In this document: positions 33,968-40,180 of the stretch, piece by piece
Position numbering within the stretch: the first letter of the stretch is position 1
Layout of the letters: the number at the start of each line of letters is the position of its first letter
NCBI RefSeq assembly: GCF_001570525.1
Contig: NZ_BBXC01000033.1
Coordinates: 1-40,180, forward strand
Length of the DNA stretch: 40,180 nucleotides
Direction of reading: 5' to 3'
Source: Herbidospora sakaeratensis
Lineage (GTDB): Bacteria; Actinomycetota; Actinomycetes; Streptosporangiales; Streptosporangiaceae
Translations under genes and position numbers: made by a program
The notes under the pieces: model-generated
Told to the model about the DNA's origin: nothing
The model's input: only the letters and a program-made list of their open reading frames with translations
Database searches by the model: none

Positions 33968-35710
33968 GTGCTGGTGCAGCGGCGACTGCTGGGTCTGGCG
34001 CGGGGCGCCTTCCCCTCCATGGCGACGACCGCTCTGCTCTCGCTGCTCGCGTCGGCGGCGGGCGCGGGGCAGGCGGTCGCGCTCGTCGAGGCGATCCGGC
34101 GCGCTCTGGTCTCCGGCACGCCGGATCCGGCCGGCGCCGGCGGGCCGCTGGTGGTGACGGGGCTGCTCGTCGTGCTGCGCTGCCTGCTGTTATGGGGCCG
34201 CGACCAGGCGGCGAACCGGACGGCCTCGCTCGTCCAGGCCCGGCTGCGGCTGCGGCTGGCCGAGCGGCTGCTCGACCTCGGGCCCGGTCACACCGTCACC
34301 CGGCCGGCCGGGACGCTGCGGACCACGATCGCCGACGGCGTGGAGGCGATCCGCGCCTACGTGGGCTTCTACCTGCCGCAGGTGGTCGTGAGCGTGGGCG
34401 GTCCGCTGATCGTCGTGGCCGTGCTGACCTGGCAGGATCCGGTGGCGGGCACGATCGCCGGGATCTGCGTGGTGCTGGTGCCCGCGTCCCGGCCGTTCTG
34501 GCGGCGGATCATGGGGGCGCGGTCCACGCGGCACTGGACGGCGTACGAGGACTTCGCCGCCCGGGTGCTCGACGCCCTGCAGGGCATGACGACGCTGAAG
34601 GCGCTGGGCGCGACCGGCGTCTACGGCCGGCGGCTCCGGCGCGACGCCCTCGCGCTCTACCGCGCGACCATGGGCGACCTGGCGGCCTCCAGCGCCGTCT
34701 ACGTGATCAGCGCGTTCCTCCTGACGGCGGGCACCACCCTGTCGGTGGTGGTCGCCGCGATCCGCCACTCCGCCGGTCAGCTCGACGCGGCCGGTCTGCT
34801 GCTGATCGCCTGGTTGACCGCCGAGGCGTTCCGCCCGGTGCTGGAACTGCAGAACTACTGGCACGAGGGCTTCCACGGCCTGGCCGCCGGCCGGGGCGTC
34901 GTCGCCCTGCTGGACGCCGACCCGCCCGCGCCCGCACCGGTCACGCCCGTCCCGGGGAAACGGCCGAACCGGCCGCCCGGCCTGACCCTGCGCGCGGTCA
35001 CCTTCACTTACCCGGGCGCGGCCCGTCCCGCGCTGCGCGGGGTCACCCTGACGATCGAACCGGGCGCCACCCTGGCCGTCACCGGGCGGTCGGGATCCGG
35101 CAAGTCCACCCTGGTCGCCCTGCTCCAGCGGCACTTCGACCCCCTGCAGGGCCGGATCCTGGCCGACGGCGTCGACCTGCGCGACCTCGACCGCGGCGAG
35201 GTCCGCGCGATGACCGCCGTGGTCGCCCAGGACACCTATCTCTTCCACGGCACGATCGCCGACAACCTGCGCCTGGCCCGGCCGGACGCCGACGAGGCCG
35301 CCCTCAGGGAGGCCGCCCGCCGCGCCCGCGTCCTCGACGTCGTCGACGCCCTGCCCGACGGCTTCGACACGGTCGTCGGCGAACGCGGGGCCCGCCTGTC
35401 GGGCGGCGAACGTCAGCGCGTCGCCATCGCGCGGGCCCTGCTGAAGGACGCGCCGGTGCTCATCCTCGACGAGGCCACCTCGGCCGTCGACGGCGCGACC
35501 GAGGCGGCGCTGCGCGACGCGCTCGGCGAACTGCGGGCCGGCCGCACCACGATCATGATCGCGCACCGCCTGTCCAGCCTGGTCGCCGCCGACGCGGTGG
35601 CCGTGCTCGACGACGGCGAACTGGTGGAGCACGGCAGCCCCGCCGACCTCGTGGCCCGCGCCGGAGTCTGGTCCGGCCTGGTGGCTGCCCAGCACGGAGG
35701 CACGCCATGA
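33968..35710 (+). CDS. ABC transporter half-unit, fused membrane and ATPase domains (first of a pair)
   Basis: The 580-residue protein has a six-segment exporter-type membrane domain (residues about 1-310) and an ATPase domain: Walker A GRSGSGKST near residue 373, signature LSGGERQ near 477, Walker B VLILDEATSAVD near 497 and the H-loop in IAHRLSS. GTG at 33968 sits behind AGGAGG. Codon 75 is TTA. Its stop overlaps the next ABC gene (ATGA), so the two are probably a heterodimer. Position directly upstream of the short peptide and YcaO genes suggests product export. The same fold also imports siderophores in IrtAB and YbtPQ, and the upstream metal box keeps that option open. Confidence 0.92.
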   Translation: MLVQRRLLGLARGAFPSMATTALLSLLASAAGAGQAVALVEAIRRALVSGTPDPAGAGGPLVVTGLLVVLRCLLLWGRDQAANRTASLVQARLRLRLAERLLDLGPGHTVTRPAGTLRTTIADGVEAIRAYVGFYLPQVVVSVGGPLIVVAVLTWQDPVAGTIAGICVVLVPASRPFWRRIMGARSTRHWTAYEDFAARVLDALQGMTTLKALGATGVYGRRLRRDALALYRATMGDLAASSAVYVISAFLLTAGTTLSVVVAAIRHSAGQLDAAGLLLIAWLTAEAFRPVLELQNYWHEGFHGLAAGRGVVALLDADPPAPAPVTPVPGKRPNRPPGLTLRAVTFTYPGAARPALRGVTLTIEPGATLAVTGRSGSGKSTLVALLQRHFDPLQGRILADGVDLRDLDRGEVRAMTAVVAQDTYLFHGTIADNLRLARPDADEAALREAARRARVLDVVDALPDGFDTVVGERGARLSGGERQRVAIARALLKDAPVLILDEATSAVDGATEAALRDALGELRAGRTTIMIAHRLSSLVAADAVAVLDDGELVEHGSPADLVARAGVWSGLVAAQHGGTP

Positions 35711-37530
35711 CGTCGCCGGCCGAAGCCGTCGCGGCCTGGGAGCACGGCCGGCCCGCCGCGCTCCGGGGCGGGGGCACGAAGGGACTGCTCCACGTGCTGG
35801 CCGGGCACCTGCGCCCGTTCGGGGTCTCGGTGCTGTTCGCGGTCGTCAACCAGGCGGCCGGGATGGCGGCGACCGTGGTGGCCGCCGCCGCCGTCGGCCA
35901 GGCGCTCTCCGGGACGGCCGATCTGTGGCCGATGTTCTGGTGGACCCTCGGTCTCACCGTGTCGCGCGCGCTCGCCACCTGGGTCGAGTCGTGGATCTCC
36001 CACGAGTTGTCCTTCCGCGTCCTGGCCCAGGTGCGGCAGTGGCTCTACCTCGCCTTCGCCCGGATCGCCCCCGGCGGGCTGATCCGCAGGCGCGGCGGCG
36101 ACCTCGTCGTCCGGGCGCTGCGGGACAGCGAGAGCCTGGAGATCTTCTACGCGCACACCTCGATCTACCTCGTGACGGCGGCCGTGGTCGGCCCGGCCTC
36201 GGTCGTGGCGATGGCGGTGGTCGGCGGCGGCTGGGCGGCGGTCGCGCTGGCGCCCTGGCTGGCGGTCTCGCTCGCCCTGCCCCTGGCGCTGCGGCGCCGG
36301 GGGGCGCGCCACGGAACCGACCTCAACCGCGCGCTCACCGAGATGAACGTCGAGGTCACCGACCTGGTGCAGGGCCTGCGGGAGATCCTCTCCTTCGGCC
36401 GGGGCCCCGACCGGCTCGACCGGCTGCGGGAGGCCGACCGGCGGCTCGAGGCGGCGCGACGACGGCAGGCCCGCCGCGCCGGGCTGGAGGCCGTCGCCGG
36501 CGGCGTCGCGATCGGCGGCGCGACCCTCAGCGTCCTGGCGACGGGGCTGCACACCGGGCCGGCCGCGCCCGCGCTGCTGGCCTCGGTCGCGCTCGCGGGC
36601 GCCGCGTTCACCCCGATCACGATGCTGCTCAACGTCACCCGCGTCTGGGGCGTCACCTCCTCCTCGGCCGACCGGGTCTTCGACCTGCTGGAGGAACCGG
36701 CCGCCGTCGCCGACACCGGAACCGCCGCGCTCCCCGGCCTGACCGGGCCTCCCGTCGTCGAGTTCGACCGGGTGGTGTTCGGTTACGACGAGGCGCGCCC
36801 GGTGCTGCGCGGCCTCTCGCTGACCGTTCCGGCCGGGACGACGCTGGCCCTGGCGGGCGCGACCGGCGCGGGCAAGACGACCCTGGCCCACCTGCTGCTC
36901 CGGCACGCCGACCCGGACTCCGGGGCGGTCCGCGTCGGCGGAACCGACCTGCGGGACCTGCCCGTCGACGACCTGCCCGAGCTCGTCTGCCACGTGCCGC
37001 AGGAGGCGTTCCTCTTCCACGACACGCTGCGCGCCAACCTCGAACTGGCCCGGCCGGGGGCGACCGCCGAGGACGTCGCCCGCGCCTGCGCCGACGCCCG
37101 CGTCACGCCCGTGCTCGACCGGCTGCCCGACGGCCTCGACACCGTGGTCGGGGAGCGGGGGGCGGCCCTGTCGGGCGGGGAGCGGCAGCGGGTCGCCATC
37201 GCGCGGGCGCTGCTGCGCGACCGCCCGGTGCTGGTCCTGGACGAGTCGTCCAGCCAGCTCGACGCCCTCACGGAACACGAGATGCAGGCCGCGCTCGACC
37301 GGGTCAGGGCCGGGCGCACCACCCTGGTCATCGCCCACCGGCTCACCACGCTCCGGCACGCCGACCTGGTCGCCGTGCTGGACCACGGCCGCATCGCCGA
37401 CGTCGGCGCACACGCCGACCTCATGGCGCGGTGCGAGCCCTACCGACGTCTCGTCCAGGCGCAGGCGGACGCCGCCGCGCTCCTGGACGGGCGGCCCGTC
37501 CCGACGACGACGCGAGGAGGTGATTCGTGA
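35707..37530 (+). CDS. ABC transporter half-unit, fused membrane and ATPase domains (second of a pair)
   Basis: The 607-residue protein has an N-terminal cytoplasmic stretch, a six-segment membrane domain (residues about 25-320) and an ATPase domain with Walker A GATGAGKTT at 384, signature LSGGERQR near 488, Walker B VLVLDESSSQLD near 508, and IAHRLTT. Both ATP sites look intact, unlike many heterodimeric exporters with one degenerate site. The start overlaps the previous stop as ATGA, and the stop TGA overlaps the start of the short peptide gene (TGATG). The pair therefore belongs to the same transcript as the peptide. It likely moves the modified peptide across the membrane. Confidence 0.92.
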   Translation: MTSPAEAVAAWEHGRPAALRGGGTKGLLHVLAGHLRPFGVSVLFAVVNQAAGMAATVVAAAAVGQALSGTADLWPMFWWTLGLTVSRALATWVESWISHELSFRVLAQVRQWLYLAFARIAPGGLIRRRGGDLVVRALRDSESLEIFYAHTSIYLVTAAVVGPASVVAMAVVGGGWAAVALAPWLAVSLALPLALRRRGARHGTDLNRALTEMNVEVTDLVQGLREILSFGRGPDRLDRLREADRRLEAARRRQARRAGLEAVAGGVAIGGATLSVLATGLHTGPAAPALLASVALAGAAFTPITMLLNVTRVWGVTSSSADRVFDLLEEPAAVADTGTAALPGLTGPPVVEFDRVVFGYDEARPVLRGLSLTVPAGTTLALAGATGAGKTTLAHLLLRHADPDSGAVRVGGTDLRDLPVDDLPELVCHVPQEAFLFHDTLRANLELARPGATAEDVARACADARVTPVLDRLPDGLDTVVGERGAALSGGERQRVAIARALLRDRPVLVLDESSSQLDALTEHEMQAALDRVRAGRTTLVIAHRLTTLRHADLVAVLDHGRIADVGAHADLMARCEPYRRLVQAQADAAALLDGRPVPTTTRGGDS

Positions 37531-37625
37531 TGAAGGTGACGAAGCTGAAGGTCGCCCAGGTCCGGGCGAGCGTGCACTCGAACAACCACTCGACCGTGAC
37601 CCGGTCCAGCGTGGCCTGGCGCTAG
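37530..37625 (+). CDS. Candidate RiPP precursor peptide, 31 residues
   Basis: This short gene is too small for routine calling. It has AGGAGGTGA six bases before its ATG, the best ribosome site in the window, and its start overlaps the ABC stop (TGATG). A perfect hairpin follows at once. The peptide has a basic N-terminal third (Lys2, Lys5, Lys7) that could be a short leader, then a region rich in Ser and Thr (Ser14, 17, 21, 26, 27; Thr22, 24) with His16 and His20 spaced around Asn18-Asn19, ending Ala-Trp-Arg. There is no Cys, so azol(in)e formation would involve Ser/Thr only. E1-like and YcaO genes downstream supply the modification logic. Leader-core border is unknown. Confidence 0.72.
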   Translation: MKVTKLKVAQVRASVHSNNHSTVTRSSVAWR

Positions 37626-37634
37626 CCGGCCCAG

Positions 37635-37675
37635 CCACGGGCGGGGACGCGCGCGTATCGCGTCCCCGCCCGTGG
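37635..37675. terminator. Perfect 17-bp hairpin after the precursor gene
   Basis: CCACGGGCGGGGACGCG (37635-37651) and its exact inverse (37659-37675) enclose a 7-nt loop, 9 bp after the peptide stop. Partial termination here would give high precursor mRNA and lower enzyme mRNA, as in many RiPP operons. There is no T-run. Confidence 0.8.
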
Positions 37676-37706
37676 TCCCCGCAGCCTAGAGCAGGAAGGA
37701 AAGCCA

Positions 37707-38432
37707 ATGGAGCTCGCCGGTGGGGTGTCGTTCGTCCCGACGCCGGACGGCTGGCTGGTGCACACCCCCGGAGAGGACTTCCTCGCCGTGTCCGCGCCCG
37801 GGGGCGACCGCCCCGATCGCCCGCCGCTCGACGACCCCGGCCTGACGGAGGTCTTCGCCGAGGAGGGCGTGCTGGCGCCGATCCCGGCGCGCCGGCCGGG
37901 CGCGGTCGACCTGACCGGCGACGGGCCGCTGTTCGAGGCGGTCGCCCACCTGCTCGGTCAGGCCGGTCTGCGCACGGCCGAGCAGGACGTCGCGGTCCGG
38001 GTCGCGGTCGCCCCGTGGCCCCGCGACACCCTGTTCCGGCGGCTCGCCGCCGAGGCCGGGGACACCGGCGCCGCGTTGCACCTCGGGTTCGCCGAAGGAC
38101 GCCGCTGGTACGCCGGCCCCTTCTGGACGGGCCCCGGCACCGCCTCCTACGAGGACCTGCGGCTGCGACGCCTGGCCGCCTCGCCCTGGCCGGGCGAGCT
38201 GGGCGCCCACTGGGCGTGGCTCGACTCCGGCGGCGCCCCGGAGCCCGACCGGACGCACCCGGCCGGGGCGCACGTGGTCGCCGCGCTGATCGTCGCGGAC
38301 GTGTGGGCGTACCTCCACGGCCGGGACGCGCCCGGGACGGGCGTCCAGGCGGGCTTCGACCCGGCGACCGGGCTGCTCACCCGGCATCCCGTGCTGCCGG
38401 TGCCCGGCGGGCTCATGACGGAGCAGCCGTGA
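37707..38432 (+). CDS. Ocin-ThiF/E1-like partner protein of a YcaO cyclodehydratase
   Basis: The 241-residue protein begins with strands like a RiPP-recognition/E1-like N-terminus (VSFVPTPDGWLVHTPGEDFLAV). The segment RRWYAGPFWTGPGTASYEDLRLRRLAAS resembles the GP...PG.TACY.CLRLR block of Ocin-ThiF-like TOMM proteins, which bind the leader peptide and present it to YcaO. The cysteine usual in that block is replaced (ASYEDL), and there is no ATP-binding Rossmann signature, so it is a non-adenylating member that has probably lost the zinc site. ATG follows GGAAGGAAA. Its stop overlaps the next gene (GTGA). Assignment rests on this block, length and neighbours. Confidence 0.65.
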   Translation: MELAGGVSFVPTPDGWLVHTPGEDFLAVSAPGGDRPDRPPLDDPGLTEVFAEEGVLAPIPARRPGAVDLTGDGPLFEAVAHLLGQAGLRTAEQDVAVRVAVAPWPRDTLFRRLAAEAGDTGAALHLGFAEGRRWYAGPFWTGPGTASYEDLRLRRLAASPWPGELGAHWAWLDSGGAPEPDRTHPAGAHVVAALIVADVWAYLHGRDAPGTGVQAGFDPATGLLTRHPVLPVPGGLMTEQP

Positions 38433-39748
38433 TCATGATCGACGTCCCGGTCGGCGGGCTCGTGGCCGACGTCTTCCTGCCCGCACGCCTGCCCGCGCCG
38501 GCCGTCGTGGTCCGCACCCCCTACGGCACGGCCGGATTGTGGCCCGAGGCCGACGCGCTGACCGGCGCGGGGCTGGCCGTGGTCCTCCAGGACCTGCGCG
38601 GACGCTACCGCTCGACCGGCGAGTTCGAGGCCGGCGCCGACGAACGGGCCGACGGCCACGCCGCACTCGACTGGACGACCGCGCAACCGTGGTCCGACGG
38701 CGCCACCTATCTCTACGGCACCGCCTACGAGGCGTACGCCGCGTGGTGCGCCGCGGGCCACCCGTCGGTGCGCGGCGTGGCCAGCCGCCAGCCCTGGCCG
38801 AACGTCACCCTGGCGGTCGACGAGGAGTTGTGGTGGCGTACCGAGATCGGCGGCGGCCGCCAGCTCCGTCCCGGGCTCTACGACCTGGCGCTGACCCGGC
38901 CGGTCTGGCCGGTGCCGCTGGGCGACTGGCCGCCCACGCCGGGCAGCCGCCACCCGCAGGCCCGCCGGGTGTCGTCCCGGATCCGCGCCGCCGACGTGCC
39001 GACCCTGCACCTGGGCAGCTGGTACTGCGGTTCGGCCGCCACGACCCTGCGCCAGGCGAGCCTGGCCCGGCGGGCGACCGTGGTCATGGGCGGGTGGGCG
39101 TCCCCGTTGACGCACCGGCTCCAGGCGGAGTGCGCGATCGACGTGCCGGTCGACCCCGACCCCTCCGAGGTGGCGCTGTCGTGGCTCGCCGCGACCGCCG
39201 CCGGCGTCGACCCCCGGATCGGCCACGGGTGCCTGGTGCTGGGGAGCAACCGGTGGGAACCGAGGGATCCCCGGCCGGCCGCGCGCCCGACGCTGCGGAC
39301 GCTGCCGCTGAGCGGCCCGGCGTCCACGTCCATCGACCACGACCCGGCCGACCCCTACCCGTCGCTTCCCCACTCGGCCGACCTGTCGGCCATCGGGCCG
39401 AGGGCCGACGTCGTGCGGCTGAGCGCGACCGGCCGGGCCGGATGGCACGGCGCGGCGCGGGCGCGCTGCCGCGTCGCGGCCGGCCGGGCCGCCGAACTGG
39501 TGGCCACGCTCGTCCACGAGACCCCCGCGGGCGTGCGCACCCGGTTGAGCGACGGCGCCGCGCCGATCGCCGCCGGACGCGGGACGGCGGAGATCCGCTG
39601 CGCGCCCGTCGCGGTCGACCTCCCCGCGGGCCACGTCCTGCACCTGGAACTCACCGTCGGGCGGCACCCTCGCCACACCGCGCCGGAGACGCCGGTCAGG
39701 GTGACGGTCTCCGACGTCGACCTGCTCGTCCCGGGAGGCCGCCGATGA
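38429..39748 (+). CDS. CocE/NonD-fold alpha/beta hydrolase-like protein lacking the catalytic triad
   Basis: The 439-residue protein has the fold of X-Pro dipeptidyl-peptidase/cocaine-esterase proteins: VVVRTPYGTAG, VLQDLRGRYRSTGEF, DGHAALDWTTAQPWSDG, and a C-terminal jelly-roll-like domain (from about residue 300). All three triad positions look altered. The nucleophile elbow GxSYxG reads GTAYEAY (Ser to Ala), GWYD reads SWYCGS (Asp to Cys), and GPWSH reads GGWASP (His lost). It is therefore probably a pseudoenzyme. It is shorter than typical CocE (about 550 residues). Start GTG 38429 overlaps the upstream stop; ATG 38435 is possible. It overlaps the YcaO start by 4 nt, so it belongs to the same operon. 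Confidence 0.8.
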   Translation: MIMIDVPVGGLVADVFLPARLPAPAVVVRTPYGTAGLWPEADALTGAGLAVVLQDLRGRYRSTGEFEAGADERADGHAALDWTTAQPWSDGATYLYGTAYEAYAAWCAAGHPSVRGVASRQPWPNVTLAVDEELWWRTEIGGGRQLRPGLYDLALTRPVWPVPLGDWPPTPGSRHPQARRVSSRIRAADVPTLHLGSWYCGSAATTLRQASLARRATVVMGGWASPLTHRLQAECAIDVPVDPDPSEVALSWLAATAAGVDPRIGHGCLVLGSNRWEPRDPRPAARPTLRTLPLSGPASTSIDHDPADPYPSLPHSADLSAIGPRADVVRLSATGRAGWHGAARARCRVAAGRAAELVATLVHETPAGVRTRLSDGAAPIAAGRGTAEIRCAPVAVDLPAGHVLHLELTVGRHPRHTAPETPVRVTVSDVDLLVPGGRR

Positions 39749-40180
39749 GCCACGTGGACCCGCGCACCGGGGTGATCACCCGCCTCGACCGGGTGCCGCC
39801 CGAACCCTGGTGGCCCGCCGGGCTGGACGTGTGCACGGCCTCGGTCGCCGCGATCTCCGGCTTCCTGCCCTGGCCGGCCGACCGGGTCGCGACCGGCACC
39901 GCGTTCCACGACCCCGAACGGGCCCTGGCCGGCGCGGCCGGTGAGGCGATCGAACGCTACTGCGGCAACTTCGTCCCGGCCGGCCTGCGCCGGGCGACGT
40001 ACACGGACCTGGTCGCCGCCGGAGAAAACGCCCTGGACCCGGCGACGCTGGCGTTGTACTCCGCGAGCCAGTACGCCGAACCGGGCTGCCCCTTCGTGCC
40101 CTTCACCGCCGACCTGCCGGTGCTCTGGATCCGGGGCGCCACCCTGGAGGGGCCGCCGGTGTGGGTGCCCGCCTCCCTGG
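39745..40180 (+). CDS. YcaO-domain protein (N-terminal part; cut by window end)
   Basis: The visible 145 codons begin at ATG 39745, overlapping the previous stop. ALAGAAGEAIERYCGNFVP matches the first conserved YcaO block (A..EA.ER..), where the glutamates bind ATP-Mg, preceded by TGTAFHDPERA. YcaO proteins phosphorylate backbone amides and cyclise Ser, Thr or Cys to azolines, using an E1-like partner, which is encoded two genes upstream. The core catalytic part and any dehydrogenase lie beyond the window. With the short Ser/Thr-rich peptide gene this defines an azol(in)e-type RiPP locus. Confidence 0.85.
   Translation, partial: MSHVDPRTGVITRLDRVPPEPWWPAGLDVCTASVAAISGFLPWPADRVATGTAFHDPERALAGAAGEAIERYCGNFVPAGLRRATYTDLVAAGENALDPATLALYSASQYAEPGCPFVPFTADLPVLWIRGATLEGPPVWVPASL

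Noticed and set aside
37528-37532. TGA at the end of the second ABC gene as a second selenocysteine codon
   Set aside because: The downstream frame is unrelated, the ABC protein is full length, and TGATG is an ordinary start-stop overlap.

Overview
The window is high-GC DNA (third codon positions nearly all G or C, many GTG starts, ATGA/GTGA start-stop overlaps) from a filamentous actinomycete. Tat-exported enzymes, PSPS-linked ricin-type (CBM13) domains, a SARP regulator, an ECF sigma factor and rare TTA (bldA-type) leucine codons fit the Streptosporangiales/Streptomycetales. I cannot assign a genus. No phage, IS element or CRISPR array was seen.

Region 1 (1-9506) is an L-fucose island. It holds a GH95 alpha-L-fucosidase (cut by the window edge), an L-fuconate dehydratase, two paralogous FadR-type GntR regulators, an orphan larE, and a sugar ABC importer (binding protein, two-domain ATPase, permease). 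A repeated GACAT-N3-ATGTC motif is the likely shared operator.

Region 2 (9499-13608) is a complete selenocysteine set: selD divergent from selA-selB, followed directly by the tRNA-Sec gene. Region 3 (13638-17859) starts immediately downstream. A SARP regulator is followed by three GTGGCGG heptamers at 11-bp period, then a tight operon: an unknown protein, a MauD-like thioredoxin, a Tat-exported six-cysteine protein, a membrane protein interrupted by one in-frame TGA, a MauE-like membrane protein and a lipoprotein. The TGA lies inside continuous coding sequence. A 7-bp stem with a GGUCU loop begins 25 nt after it, with the loop 32 nt after it, which is the geometry of a bacterial SECIS element. 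I read this as a SARP-controlled extracytoplasmic redox relay containing a candidate new selenoprotein family.

Region 4 (17900-24457) holds three secreted carbohydrate-active proteins, each with a ricin-type domain: a GH54-type arabinofuranosidase, a sugar dehydrogenase with PKD and CBM6-like domains, and a ThuA-DUF1080 protein. Region 5 (24534-30722) is an ECF sigma/DyP peroxidase/PCuAC copper-chaperone operon divergent from a PepSY-type membrane protein, then a peptidase-S51-like protein fused to a CysRS-type C-terminal domain and a small unknown gene.

Region 6 (30853-40180, cut by the window end) looks like a metal-responsive RiPP locus. A DUF318 permease and a TIGR03943 protein with a His/Asp-rich loop lie behind a 7-1-7 dyad. 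An MFS gene diverges from an ABC half-transporter pair, and Zur/Fur-like boxes lie between them, one inside the transporter promoter. The transporters are followed by a 31-codon peptide gene with an ideal Shine-Dalgarno and a perfect 17-bp hairpin, then an Ocin-ThiF/E1-like protein, a CocE/NonD-fold protein lacking its catalytic triad, and a YcaO protein. The working hypothesis is a zinc-regulated azol(in)e peptide, possibly a metallophore. TTA codons occur in five genes, four of them within the first eight codons.
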